Below the pieces are notes generated by a model that saw only the letters and a list, made by a program, of their open reading frames with translations, made no database searches and was not told the DNA's origin. From positions 14,110,067 through 14,174,066 of the forward strand of contig NC_049997.1 of assembly GCF_000003815.2 (NCBI RefSeq): a stretch of DNA of 64,000 nt. Reading direction: 5' to 3'. This document shows, piece by piece, positions 1-10,408 of the stretch (the first letter of the stretch is position 1; each line of letters opens with the position of its first letter). A program made the translations under genes and the position numbers. Source of the stretch: Branchiostoma floridae (taxonomy: Eukaryota; Chordata; Leptocardii; Amphioxiformes; Branchiostomatidae).

Positions 1-944
1 ATCCCTGACAAATCAGTGGACCTCAAACTCATTGATCGCAACTAATGTTAGGTACATTACATACTGCTAGAATACATTAGGAAGTCTTGAACACATTTAT
101 ATCACTGTTTGTTTGATTCAGGCCATGTTTATTCAATTAAATGGATGACATCTGTGTGCACATCAAATTTTGGCCGGTCGCCGGTACCAAAAAAAGTTTT
201 TAATCATAGTGTAAATTGCACAAGGCTGCAAAAAAGTAAATGTATGTATACTATTATAATAATATCATTAGAAATACCAGAAAACATTTTGAAATTCGTA
301 ATAAATGATAGAATAAAATGTATTTTTTTCAATGAGGGAAGCATTGCATGAATATTGTATGTCAGGTCTTCAGTCAGTTCCTAATCAACACTTCATTTAT
401 ATATGTACAAAGTTGGTAAACCATACATATACATAGTATATGTATATATATACACAGCACTCTTTTATGATTCTTGAACAATAGGGTTTGTGATCCTGCG
501 GATATCAAAATGATCATCAAATCATATATATACAGTACAATACAGTACTTAAACTTTACCTATTGTTCGACATCTGACATGCTTATCTCTGCATATCCAT
601 GTGGTAGCAGACCAAGAAACTGTAAATTACAAGCCTAAACCAAGGTTTAAGTGAAGACTACCAGATATATGTATTTAGTTACAATCTTATAGTAAACAAT
701 TTGATAGTGCATGATTAAAAAACTGTGAGTGCTGCAAAACCATCAGTGATCGAAGTCGGAAAGTAGACGCATAATTATTTTAAAACATCCCGGGTGAAGA
801 AAGATTTTCATATACAATTGCTATCTTACATGTATGTTAGAAACAAGAGATTAGCAAATCAGTTGGTAGATTATCCTAATGAAGGTGTGTTTTGACAGCC
901 AGATAGTTGGGAATATTGGGCAAGAGTAAACAGATAAGCAGATA
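1..944. other. Non-coding flank, left arm of the inverted repeat
   Basis: No coding region can be supported. Most of this stretch is the inverted counterpart of the sequence 3' of the plus-strand membrane-protein gene (about 7827-8440). It should therefore contain the 3'UTR and downstream flank of the minus-strand copy. The AATAAA seen in the right arm at 7937 is not kept at the matching place here. Confidence 0.6.
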
Positions 945-2402
945 TCACAGTGGACACGTTCTACCGTTAAACTGAATCAACCAGGGAGTGTACACCCCCG
1001 CAAGAAGAGCGACTCCGACCGAAACGGAGTACAGGAATATCTCGCAGCTTCCTTGCCTATGACCTGACTTGATACACCGTGGGATCATGTTCAACCCAAA
1101 CAGTAGCCCAAATGTTACACAGATTGCGAGAAGAAGCGTTAAACTGGCAAAATATGTCAAAGCAAATCGTTCATCCTCGATATTCGTATTGGGGGTGTCA
1201 CTAAACTTGTTTAGATTGCCAAGGAGTTGCCACAGAATCACGCCTATCGTCGCTAAAGCCGTCCTATACAGCTCCTTTTCAGTATTCACAATGCTGACCA
1301 CATTTTCCTTCATAGCTTCAATTATCACGTCCCATGTTTCGCTATTATCTTCTATATCTACACGCCTGGCAGTGACACGAATGTCCTCCACTTGTGCTTT
1401 TCTAGATTCGCTAACAAAGATTTCATGCGCTTCATGCAACTTTTTAACTCCTATTGCGACGAAAAAGAATGGAGTCATGATAGTGACGGCAAGCGATAAC
1501 AGCTGAGTCATATGATCGTTCCATTCCATAAGAGTTAGTTTCTGTGAAGAGACATAAATGTTCACAAACGAGAAACCGACCGTTGCTCCTACAAACATTG
1601 TCAATTTTATGAAAAATTGAAGCTCTTTGCCGATGCCTGAATAACGCGACCAACTCTTCTCTTTGATTCTATTAGAGACTTCGTTGAGAATGTGGTCGAG
1701 TTGGTCATTGCTGCTAATGGTGTTAGCTAGCTGCTTGGTGTCAGAGGCTAAGGACACTAAAGCGTTGGTCAAATCCATAACATACGAACAGCAGAAGAAC
1801 GATGGCACGTAGATTATAGCATAGAATGCCAGTGTAACAAATGAGCACACGTAGTGAGGTACCTCGTACTCGTGATGAGAGAAGTACTTTATCGTCCACC
1901 GTAAGGCAAAGAGCTGTTCGCAGGAGGCACATTTCAGACTAGCGTTTAACAAGACGGCGCTGGCCCATAGAATTACATACAGGGCCAATAAATACCGTTT
2001 GTCATAAACAGCAGTTTGCTTGATCTTACTCCTCAGCAGATCATCCCAGTTGATCTGGTAGCGCCATCGGATAATCAGTATGGCTGACATGAATGTAAAT
2101 AGGCCATAGATGAGCGAATAAGAAATAGTTTTCTCCACTTTGTACGGCTGATGACATTGTGACCACCACCACGTGCCGTTAGCAAATGATGAGTTATCTG
2201 TAGTGTGTGTGTAGTGTACATCCACATGGTACCACGTGGTGCCCATAGTCTCATTATGACCACCGTTGTCTGTCTTTGCTCTCCACAGACAGACCAGTTG
2301 CATGATACTACAAAACAAAAACCACCAGAAGCCAAGAAAAGGCCAGATTGCTCTCCACAGCTTCGCACAGAAAGACCCAAACCCCTTGAAGACGGTCTTC
2401 AT
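945..2402 (-). CDS. Multi-pass membrane protein, copy 1 (family not recognised)
   Basis: Uninterrupted 485-codon reading frame, closely similar along its whole length to the plus-strand copy at 6357. It has about nine hydrophobic segments. The first lies about residues 14-39, followed by a hydrophilic loop with Asn-linked glycosylation sequons and paired Cys, then further segments to the C-terminus, which ends in the conserved tail RTCPL. I chose the ATG at 2402 because it matches the start of copy 2. In-frame ATGs farther upstream (to 2507) would read through a splice-acceptor-like sequence, with the AG ending just before 2481. I do not recognise the family. A transporter, channel or receptor-like role is possible, but nothing in the sequence decides it. 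Two paralogues stay open over about 490 codons, which argues that both are functional. Confidence 0.8.
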   Translation of the reverse strand: MKTVFKGFGSFCAKLWRAIWPFLGFWWFLFCSIMQLVCLWRAKTDNGGHNETMGTTWYHVDVHYTHTTDNSSFANGTWWWSQCHQPYKVEKTISYSLIYGLFTFMSAILIIRWRYQINWDDLLRSKIKQTAVYDKRYLLALYVILWASAVLLNASLKCASCEQLFALRWTIKYFSHHEYEVPHYVCSFVTLAFYAIIYVPSFFCCSYVMDLTNALVSLASDTKQLANTISSNDQLDHILNEVSNRIKEKSWSRYSGIGKELQFFIKLTMFVGATVGFSFVNIYVSSQKLTLMEWNDHMTQLLSLAVTIMTPFFFVAIGVKKLHEAHEIFVSESRKAQVEDIRVTARRVDIEDNSETWDVIIEAMKENVVSIVNTEKELYRTALATIGVILWQLLGNLNKFSDTPNTNIEDERFALTYFASLTLLLAICVTFGLLFGLNMIPRCIKSGHRQGSCEIFLYSVSVGVALLAGVYTPWLIQFNGRTCPL

Positions 2403-2476
2403 GACATGTACACGTGTACCACAAGGGTCCCTCCTGGTGCCTTGTTGAGCGCCAATGATTTCTTCATCGGTTCCAT
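2399..2476 (-). other. Upstream ORF of copy 1 (25 codons plus stop)
   Basis: The first ATG after the probable 5'UTR splice acceptor opens a 25-codon ORF in a different frame from the main one. Its TGA overlaps the main ATG as ATGA. Copy 2 has a uORF of identical length and position, and the peptides are similar, with a shared NKAPG core. The arrangement suggests translational control by termination-reinitiation. This is inference. Confidence 0.5.
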
Positions 2477-2806
2477 AGGATCTGGATTTAAAAACACAAA
2501 AACGCAATGTTCAATAATATTTCAGCGAACCCAACCATCCATTAACCATGGAGTCTGAAAAATAAAATTTTCGTGCCGGACAGCAGAATAATTGTCCTTG
2601 CAGTTCTGATGTGATCTTCTAGGGGGTATACTTAGATTGCTTCCTCCTGACTAAAAAAAAGCAAGCGAAGTCCATAGAACGTCCACGTCAATAGTTATGG
2701 AAACCGGAAGTTCAGCTGTAGTAGCAAAGGTCAACTAACAAATTTCATAACTATACATCTAACGTTACTGGTTAATAAGTCAATGATGGCCACGATCTTG
2801 TGGAAA

Positions 2807-2961
2807 CACACACCGAGACAAACACACACCAAGACAAACACACACACACACACATCGAGACAAACAGACACACACACACAGAGACAAACACACACACACA
2901 CCGAGACACACACACACAGACACAAACACACTGAGACAAACACAGGCACACACACACACAA
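2807..2961. repeat. CA-rich microsatellite
   Basis: Imperfect (CA)n tract broken by GAGACAAA-type interruptions. It creates low-complexity Cys/Val and Thr/His reading frames on both strands; these are not genes. Confidence 0.95.
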
Positions 2962-4919
2962 TACCCCTTGGAGGTAATGAGACAAGCTTGTTACAAGAAG
3001 TTCTACATATCTTATGGAGGTATGAGGTCTCTGAACTCTTGTTTCTATGTTGTTGTACATAATATCATCTTAAATTAGCTAGTCATCGTGTTTACGTACG
3101 GTATATGATCTCCAATGCCCAAAAGGGGATACTCCTCAACATCAATTGTGCAGGCCTGCAAAGAAAAAGCACCATGACGTCATGACTCAGTAATTGAGGA
3201 AGTGAAAATGACCATGGTGAAAGCGGACGTTATTAATAATAGGGAAGTTCGATCCAGTGAGGGAGTTGTTTTGAGGTTCCTACAGGCACTTGGAATTATA
3301 CAATAGCGTAACGTAGCTTAAGGTAACATACATCAAAGGTCTACCAGGCGTCATATAACAAATTATCACTTTCTTTTCTGGATATATGTTTTTAATACTT
3401 TAGTCTAATATATGTATATATATAAATTTGCGACCCATGTATGTGAGCACCCCGTATTTGTCGGGATTTCCCCTTCGGTGTCCTTCTTATTGAAAACAAT
3501 GAAAACAAAATCATTGCTTTGTCCTCTCACTTTGTTTATTTTCTTCCATTTGACTATTTTGCATTCGGTAAAACAACAAACACAAAAACATGATAAGAAG
3601 GCCTAAATCCAAATCCGCTTGGACATCAAAGCACGGTTCTGTTGATAACATAAATTTGAATTTTCTTAGAATATACGTTTCTTCATCAAATTGTAGAATG
3701 AAATTCCGTAAAAAGTACGATTTTTTTCAACCAATACCCGAAAATCAGAACTGCAATCATGGGTGACCTTATGGCTATTATAAAATCCGTTCTCTGGCTA
3801 GGATCTACAATGTACTCGTTCTCAAGATAAGACATGTACAGCTTACCATTGCGGTGTACCGAGGAACAGCCGAGAAAGTAATGAATTGTCAGAGCTTGTC
3901 CAGCGACACAGGCCACGTCCAGTGGTTTGGATATTTGCTTCATGTGCAATCAGACCCTTATATTAGGTTCTTGTGGTACGTGAAGCAAATAAAAACTTCC
4001 CTGTTGACGTCAAGTGTTTTGGTCTGTAAATAATTAATAAGGTCTCGTTCATGTATTACTCCGAGTAAAAAAACACGGCTGCATGAACGGGTTTAAAGCT
4101 GTGAGGAATTACATTTGTATATCTCGTAAATTTGTGCATTATCAATATTTACCACCATGAAAAATGGAGGTATAGTTTTTGGTGTGTCTGTGTGTATCTG
4201 TGTGTCTGTCTATGTTTCCGCATCATCAGCATAACTTTAGAACCACTGGGTGGCTTGTAATGATATTTGATATGAAGGCAGATGTTGGAAAGACAAAGGT
4301 CAAGGTAGATTTTGGGCCCCCTGGTGTGTGACCTTGGTACTGCAACAAAACTTCGATATTTTGTATCTTTTGACCCGGACATGCTATGGTCTTGAGGTAT
4401 GAGGTTTCCGAACTCGTGTTTAGCAGGCTAAAAGGGCTGCTCACAGCTTAAAACTATTTACAACCCGAAACTGGGATTCCCCCAAAGTTCTTGACGTCAA
4501 CAGGGAAGTTTTTTGCTTCACGTACCACAAGAACCTTATAAAGGTCTGAATGCATATAAAGCAAATATCCAAACCACTGGACGTGGCCTGTGTCGCTGGA
4601 CACGCTCTGACAATTCATTACTTTCTCAGCACGGTTCCTCTGTAGACCGGAATGGTAAGCTGTACATGTCTTATCTTGAGAACTAGTACATTGTAGATCC
4701 TAGCAAGAGAAACGGATTTTATGATAGTGATAAGCTCACCCATGATTACTGTTCTGATTTCCGGTATTGGTTGAAAAATAAAAAGCACTTTTTACGGAAT
4801 TTCATTCTACAATCTGATGAACAATCGTACTAAGTATATTTTAAGAAAACTCGAATTTACGTTATCAACAGAACCGTGCTTTGATGTCCGAACTAATTCG
4901 GTTTCAGGCCTTCTTATTA

Positions 4920-4955
<36 letters not shown>
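4920..4955. repeat. (TG)n microsatellite
   Basis: Nearly pure TG dinucleotide tract of about 36 bp in the right arm. The left arm lacks a tract of this length at the matching place, so it expanded after the arms were formed. Confidence 0.95.
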
Positions 4956-4957
<2 letters not shown>

Positions 4958-5911
4958 ACCAGATGCAAAATAGTCAAATGCATATTACTTAATTGAAAAA
5001 CAAAGTGAGAGGACAAAGCTTTGTATGATTTTGTTTTCAATAAGAAGGACACCGAAAGTGAAACCCCGACGCATGTTGGTGCTGAAATACATGGGTCGAA
5101 AATTTATATAAAGAGACAAGCATATATCCAGAATAGAAAGCTATAATCTAACGCCTCGTGGACCTTTGCATTCATGATGTTACCTTTAGCTATGTCACGC
5201 TATGGTATATGTACAAGTGCCTATAGGAACCTCAAAAAAACTCACTGGATCAAACCTCCATGTTACTTCCGCTTTCACTAAGGTCACTTTCACTTTACTG
5301 AGTCATGACGTCATGGTGCTTTTTTCGTTCTAGGCCAACACAATTGAGGTTGAGCAAGATCCCCTTTTGGGCAGTGGAGACCATTTGCCGTACGTAAACA
5401 CGACCACTAATTTAAGATGGTATTATTATGTACACAACATAGAAACAAGAGTTCAGTGACTTCATACCTCCATGCCTGTGTATGTTTCGGTGTGTTTGTG
5501 TGTGTTTTCACAAATTCGTGGTCATCCTTACCTTATTCACCAATAGATGGATTGTTACGAAATCTGGTATGTGAGTAGGTGGCCGGCTATATACTCCTTG
5601 GCCAGCTTTGATACTATCTTGTGGCACCGTAGGATCTGCTTGGAGATTACTTTATCCCTAGAGGATTACTTTAGAACTGCAGGGGCAATTCTGCTATAAG
5701 CTTTTAGAGAGGATAACTGAATAAAACAGTACGTGCATTTTCAGGTATCACGTAGACCAGGTGATTCTACCGGCCTGATAGATACAGAGGGAAACGGAGT
5801 GAACTTTTTAAAATTTCTTTGGGCAGTACTTGTCATCAACCACCTACCTGTGCTTGAAAATGTTGCCCGTCTAGTTACCTCCGACAAGGAAGTTCAGTTC
5901 TGACTTGGTAT

Positions 5912-5993
5912 TGTTTGTGCGTGCGTGTGTTTGCGTGTGTGTTTGTGCGTTTGTGTGTGCGCGCGCTCGCGTTCGTATGTCTGTGTCTGTGTT
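5912..5993. repeat. TG/CG-rich microsatellite
   Basis: Purine-pyrimidine alternating tract (TG with CG interruptions). Such sequence can adopt Z-DNA. No gene. Confidence 0.85.
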
Positions 5994-6282
5994 TGCAAAT
6001 CAAGATCCTTTTGATGGCTTGTGTTGCTTTCGGGGCACAGGTTTGATTTTGATTGATGTCCTGAAGCTAGAAACCTGGCCTTCGGGTGCCACAGCTGCAC
6101 GGGAGAACTAGTAATAAATAGAGTTGTGTAGTCCATCTGGGACAGCTGGCTGTTGACACGTGCTGCCCGGGGTCAATGAACTTTGTTTGGAACACCAGGT
6201 TTGACACAAAACTGTTTAACTGAGGTTTGGGCCCTTCGAACTCTTGTTGATCACTGTGTTGTTGTTTTTTAATCCAGGTCCT

Positions 6283-6360
6283 ATGGAACTGACGAAGGAG
6301 TCAGTGGACATCAACAAAGCACCAGGAAAGAACCTTGTGACACACTTGTACGTGTCATGA
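6283..6360 (+). other. Upstream ORF of copy 2 (25 codons plus stop)
   Basis: It begins 5 bases after a good splice acceptor (T-rich tract then CAG ending at 6277) and ends with TGA overlapping the main ATG (ATGA at 6357-6360). Length and position match the copy 1 uORF exactly. The third, broken copy has the same frame with 24 bases deleted in frame and the stop changed to TGC. Confidence 0.5.
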
Positions 6361-7826
6361 AGACCGGCATCAACGGGTTCGAGTCTTTCTGTGCAAAGCT
6401 GTGGATAGCAATCTGGCCTTTTCTTGGCTTCTGGTGGTTCTTGTTCTGCAGTATTATGCAACTGGTCTGCCTGTGGAGAGCAAGGACGGACAACGGTGGC
6501 CATAATGATACAATGGTTAATGACACATGGTACACTGGGGATGTACACTACATCCACCACACAGAAAACGCAGAACTTTCTAACGGCACTTGGTGTTGGA
6601 TACATTGTCATCAGCCGTACAAAGTGGAGAAAAACATTTCTTATTCGCTCATTTATTGCCTGTTTACATTCATGTCAGGTATACTGATTATCCGATGGCG
6701 CTACCAGATCAATTGGAAGGATCTGCTGAGGAATAAGATTAAGCAGACTGCGGTTTATGACAAACGGTATTTACTGGCTTTGTACGTAATTCTATGGGCC
6801 AGCGCCCTCACGCTAAACCATAGTCTAAAATGTGCCTCCTGCGATCATCTCTTTGCCTTACGGTGGACGATAAGGTATTTTTCTCATCACAAGTATGAGG
6901 TACCACACTACGTGTGCTCATTTGTTACACTGTCATTCTATGCTATAATCTACGTGCCATCTTTCTTCTGCTGTTCGTACGTTCTAGACTTGACCAATGC
7001 TTTAGTGTCCTTAGCCTCTGACACCAAGCAGCTTGCTGAAAGCATCAGCGACAATGTTAACCCTGACAGCATTCTTGATAAAGTCTCCAATAGAATCAAA
7101 GAGAAGAGCTGGTCGCGTTATTCAGGCATTGGCAAAGAACTTGAATTTTTCACCAAACTGACGATGTTTGTTGGAGCAACAGTCGGTTTCTCGTTTGCGA
7201 ACATTTACGTCTCTTCACGAAGTATAACACTTATGGAATGGAACGATCATATGACTCAGCTGTTGGGTCTTGCTGTCACAATTATGACTCCATTCTTCTT
7301 TCTCGCAATAGGAGTCAAAAAGTTGCATGAAGCGCATGAAATCTTTGTTAGCGAAGCTAGAAAAGCACAAGTGGAGAACAGGCGGCTCTTGCGTGCCACT
7401 GTCAGACGTGGAGATATAGAAGACCATAGCGAAACGTGGGACATAATAATTGACGCTATGAAGGAAAATGTGGTCAGCATTGTGAATACCGAAAAGGAGC
7501 TGTATTGGACGGCTTTAGCAACGATAGGTGTGATTCTGTGGCAACTCCTTGGACACCTGAACAAGTTTAATGACACCCCCAATACGAATATCGAGGATGA
7601 ACGATTTGCTTTGACATATTTCGCCAGTTTAACGCTTCTTCTCGCAATCTGTGCAACATTTGGGCTACTGTTTGGGTTGAACATGATCCCACGGTGTATC
7701 AAGTCAAGTAATAGGCAAGGTAACTGTAAGGTATTCCTGTGCTCCGTTTCGGTCGGAGTCGCTCTTCTTGCAGCAGTCTATACTCCCTGGTTGATTCAGT
7801 TTAACGGTAGAACGTGCCCACTGTGA
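6357..7826 (+). CDS. Multi-pass membrane protein, copy 2 (family not recognised)
   Basis: 489-residue intronless reading frame. Hydrophobic segments lie near residues 16-39, 94-113, 139-155, 184-212, 268-288, 299-320, 383-400, 417-441 and 459-481, so about nine membrane spans. The loop at 40-93 has four N-glycosylation sequons (N50, N55, N76, N93) and Cys residues, and is probably extracellular. The stretch at 325-380 is charged and helical, probably cytoplasmic. The start is fixed by homology with copy 1, by the upstream splice acceptor, and by an overlapping uORF. A likely polyadenylation signal follows at 7937. The copies differ by a few residues and by a short insert near residue 342. I do not recognise a named family. 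The number of spans and lack of motifs leave transporter, channel or receptor-like roles all open. Confidence 0.85.
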   Translation: MKTGINGFESFCAKLWIAIWPFLGFWWFLFCSIMQLVCLWRARTDNGGHNDTMVNDTWYTGDVHYIHHTENAELSNGTWCWIHCHQPYKVEKNISYSLIYCLFTFMSGILIIRWRYQINWKDLLRNKIKQTAVYDKRYLLALYVILWASALTLNHSLKCASCDHLFALRWTIRYFSHHKYEVPHYVCSFVTLSFYAIIYVPSFFCCSYVLDLTNALVSLASDTKQLAESISDNVNPDSILDKVSNRIKEKSWSRYSGIGKELEFFTKLTMFVGATVGFSFANIYVSSRSITLMEWNDHMTQLLGLAVTIMTPFFFLAIGVKKLHEAHEIFVSEARKAQVENRRLLRATVRRGDIEDHSETWDIIIDAMKENVVSIVNTEKELYWTALATIGVILWQLLGHLNKFNDTPNTNIEDERFALTYFASLTLLLAICATFGLLFGLNMIPRCIKSSNRQGNCKVFLCSVSVGVALLAAVYTPWLIQFNGRTCPL

Positions 7827-7936
7827 TATATGCCTATCTGTTTACTCTTGCTCAATTTTCACAACTACGTGGCTGTCAACACACTCTTTCAGTAGGACAA
7901 TCTTAAATCTGATGTGCTAATCTCTTGTTTCAAACA

Positions 7937-7942
7937 AATAAA
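7937..7942 (+). promoter_or_regulatory. Probable polyadenylation signal (AATAAA)
   Basis: AATAAA 111 bases after the stop of copy 2, in a stretch still homologous to the 3' flank of copy 1. Position and sequence fit a 3'UTR signal. Confidence 0.55.
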
Positions 7943-8746
7943 AACATTACCACTTGTGTATGTAAATATTTTTTGGCACCGATGTATTGAAATAATCAAG
8001 TGTCTGCTTGCCGACTTAGATCACTGATGTTTTTGCAGCACCCACAGTTTTTTTAATCGATAATGCACTATCATAATGGTTTACTATAAGATTGTAACTA
8101 AATACATTTATCTGGTGGTCTTCACTTAGAACTTGGTTTAGGCTTGTATATACAGTTTCCTGGTCTGCTACCACATGGATACACAGAGAACGCAAAGATA
8201 AGCATTTCTGGCAGATGTCGGACAATAGGTTAATCTTAAGTATTTTATATATATATATAATTTGATTATCATTTTGATATCAAGAGATTCACAAACTGTA
8301 TTGTTCAAGAATCATGATATATACTGTATAGTTTACCATCTTTGTATATATATAAATCGAGTGTTAATTGTTACACTTAGGAACTGACATACAATGTACA
8401 TGCAATGCTACCCTCGTTGAAAAAAAATGACATTTATTTTGTGTTGTTTGTACTTCTTCTTCTTAGATTATATAGATGGTCAGTTCCCTGTAGTTGATTC
8501 GCTACATGGCAAAAGTCGTTTCACCATATTTCTGTAGATAGTGTAATAGCATTAATTAGAGATAGTTTTCCTTTCCAACAATCACTTAATTAATAATATG
8601 TATCTGCAGACGTCATTGAATAGAATCATGACGTCTGTATGTTTTAGCTAACTGTCGCAACATCTAAATGTTACAAGAGATGTAGAAAACGTTACTGAAA
8701 ATCAAAGCCTGAGTACTGGAACATTAAGAAACATCATCCACCTCGC

Positions 8747-9140
8747 AAAGATCAGTCATACAGTAGACACATACTGAGACACTTTTCTATTGTGATTCAA
8801 ATACATGACAGAAGGATAAATATGCAAAACCCAATGGAAAGCATAGCTGATGTCCATGAACAATTGCTCCACCCACAGAAACACAAGGACCTACCAGCCT
8901 CATGTTTGCTATTCTCTCCTCTTAGGAGTGATTGATTACCATGAAACTCATGCAAAAGACATTAGAATGACAGTCTCTAATTGGCGATAAGGAAACCGTT
9001 CGGATATGTATCTTCCAAAGCAAACGTAAAGAAGCCTCTGACCAGGGAGAAAAGGGAGGATACACAAAGCAGATATCTCCTCTTCTGTTGGGTGTGTTTC
9101 TCCTGTGTTTCCCCTGAGTTTTGACTATTGAACTGAGCTT
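8747..9140. repeat. Dispersed repeat, copy A
   Basis: This stretch closely resembles 59035-59415, inside an intron of the LLTP gene. Shared landmarks include GAGTGATTGATTACCATGAA, a CAGTCTCTAATTGG segment, GTTTCTCCTGTGTTTCCC and GAGTTTTGACTATTGAACTG. No protein of its own; probably a non-autonomous transposon or retroelement fragment. Confidence 0.75.
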
Positions 9141-9246
9141 TGTGAGAAGAGTATGGCGCATTGAAACCTCATTGGCTGGATACTAATTGTAGTCTTTGGA
9201 AGCTTGGTCGAAGAAAGACCCCCCCCACACACACACAGGGTCAGAG

Positions 9247-9295
9247 TGACCTTTCAAGGTCACCTTATGACCCCACCAGTGACCTTTCAAGGTCA
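9247..9295. repeat. Two tandem TGACCTTTCAAGGTCA palindromes
   Basis: The same perfect 16-bp palindrome lies at 9247-9262 and 9280-9295. Each is a pair of AGGTCA half-sites in everted orientation, separated by TTCA, and each contains the extended half-site TCAAGGTCA favoured by monomeric nuclear receptors (ERR/SF-1 type). It could be regulatory or merely part of a duplicated repeat. It lies just downstream of a dispersed repeat. Confidence 0.4.
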
Positions 9296-9299
9296 GAGT

Positions 9300-10408
9300 G
9301 ACATGTCATTTCCCCCTGTTAGACACGTTCACACGCCCACATAACCGTGCGGTATGACCAACCCTTCTCAGCACGGTCAGCTGAAGACTTCTAAAGGGAG
9401 ACAGATCTCCCATGAAAGGACGTTAAATAACCGTTTCTTAAATAGGGCCACCTGTCAATCACTATCTTCATCACCAATCACAAACTAGCCGCGGTTGGAC
9501 TGTTGTAAAAAGAATTTGTAAAGAGTGAGCCTTGGTTTGGGTTTGAAGTATTAGTATATAAGGTCTCAACATGTTGGAAGATTTTAATATTTTCGACTAT
9601 TGCTGTACATATTGCCATGCGATTGTGGAGCAATAAAGTTATTATTGTTATCCCATACATGACGACTTGAAGGGTATACCCGTAGTGTGGCCTGTGATGT
9701 GAGGCTAAGACCTTCGTACCTGACACAGGGTCCAACCGCCTCGGATAAATCAAAGGAAAGTATGTCTGACTCTAAATGAGCTGAATCGCCCAATCTTTCA
9801 ACAACTGGAAACACGGTGGCACGGTAATGTAACGTTGCGCAAGTGTTCACAGCAGGCCGCAGTGTTGTGTGTCCCTGGGAAAGGCACTATACACCCATTT
9901 CCTTATTCTATCCAGGTAAAAGTGAGTAGGTAAAAGTGAGTGGATAGTTGGTAAAAGTGAGGGGATCCTATTGGATGGGACGCAAAGCTGGACGTCCGGT
10001 GTTTGAGGAGCCCTACCTCCAGCACGTTAAAGAACCCACCACACTTATCGAAAGATTCGTGGTCATCATTAACTTATTAACCAAAAGATGGATTGTTACG
10101 AAATTTGGTATGTGGAAAGGTGTCGGAAAGGCAATGGTTAAGGTCCTTTATGGGCCTCCTGGCGATCGACCCTGCTACTTCAGCTGAATTGACGTGGACG
10201 TGCTATGGTCTTGGCTTGTGTGTTTTGAGTCAGGAGGAAGCTATCTAAGTATGCCCCCTAGAAGATTACTTTGGAACTGCAAGGGCAATTCTGCTGTCTG
10301 TTTGACACAAAAGTTTTATTTTTCAGACACCTTGAACTATTATCGGAGGTTTGGGTTCTCCGAACTATTATTGAACATTGCGTTTTTGTGTTTTTAAATC
10401 CAGATCCT
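9300..10408. other. Intergenic, repeat-derived
   Basis: No gene seen. It contains an AGCAATAAAGTTATTATTG stretch at about 9630, resembling 3' ends of non-LTR retroelements elsewhere in the window. It also has three GTAAAAGTGAG repeats near 9915-9960. From about 10035 there is a direct duplicate of sequence found upstream of copy 2 (about 5515-5580), leading into the broken third copy. Confidence 0.5.

Larger units (their letters stand above)
2508..6277. other. Centre of the inverted repeat, no gene
   Basis: This is the spacer between the two divergent membrane-protein genes. It contains the inner parts of both arms and the unpaired centre (about 4020-4485). It should also contain the 5' exons or promoters of both genes, but I could not place them. 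Simple repeats: CA-rich 2807-2961, TG-rich 4180-4215, pure (TG)n 4920-4955, and TG/CG-rich 5912-5993. Confidence 0.6.
300..8440. repeat. Large imperfect inverted repeat (about 4 kb arms)
   Basis: The sequence from about 300 to 4020 reappears in inverse orientation from about 4485 to 8440. Anchors seen by eye: 315-360 against 8396-8440; 600-740 against 8036-8180; the two membrane-protein genes (945-2402 against 6357-7826) with their 3' flanks; 3097-3150 against 5330-5390; 3945-4020 against 4485-4550. The arms have diverged by substitutions and indels, so this is an old or partly converted palindrome. The loop is about 465 bp and includes a short TG-rich tract near 4180-4215. Arm ends are approximate. 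Confidence 0.85.

Noticed and set aside
1069-1506. 145-codon ORF on the plus strand, with a 148-codon minus-strand counterpart at 7256-7702
   Set aside because: Antisense shadows of the membrane-protein genes. They are similar to each other only because the genes are.
2403-2507. N-terminal extension of copy 1 to the ATG at 2507
   Set aside because: It reads through a splice-acceptor-like CAG and its T-rich tract, and copy 2 has no such extension.
2731-3060. Cys/Val- and Thr/His-rich ORFs on both strands
   Set aside because: They are translations of the CA microsatellite, with no biased codon use.
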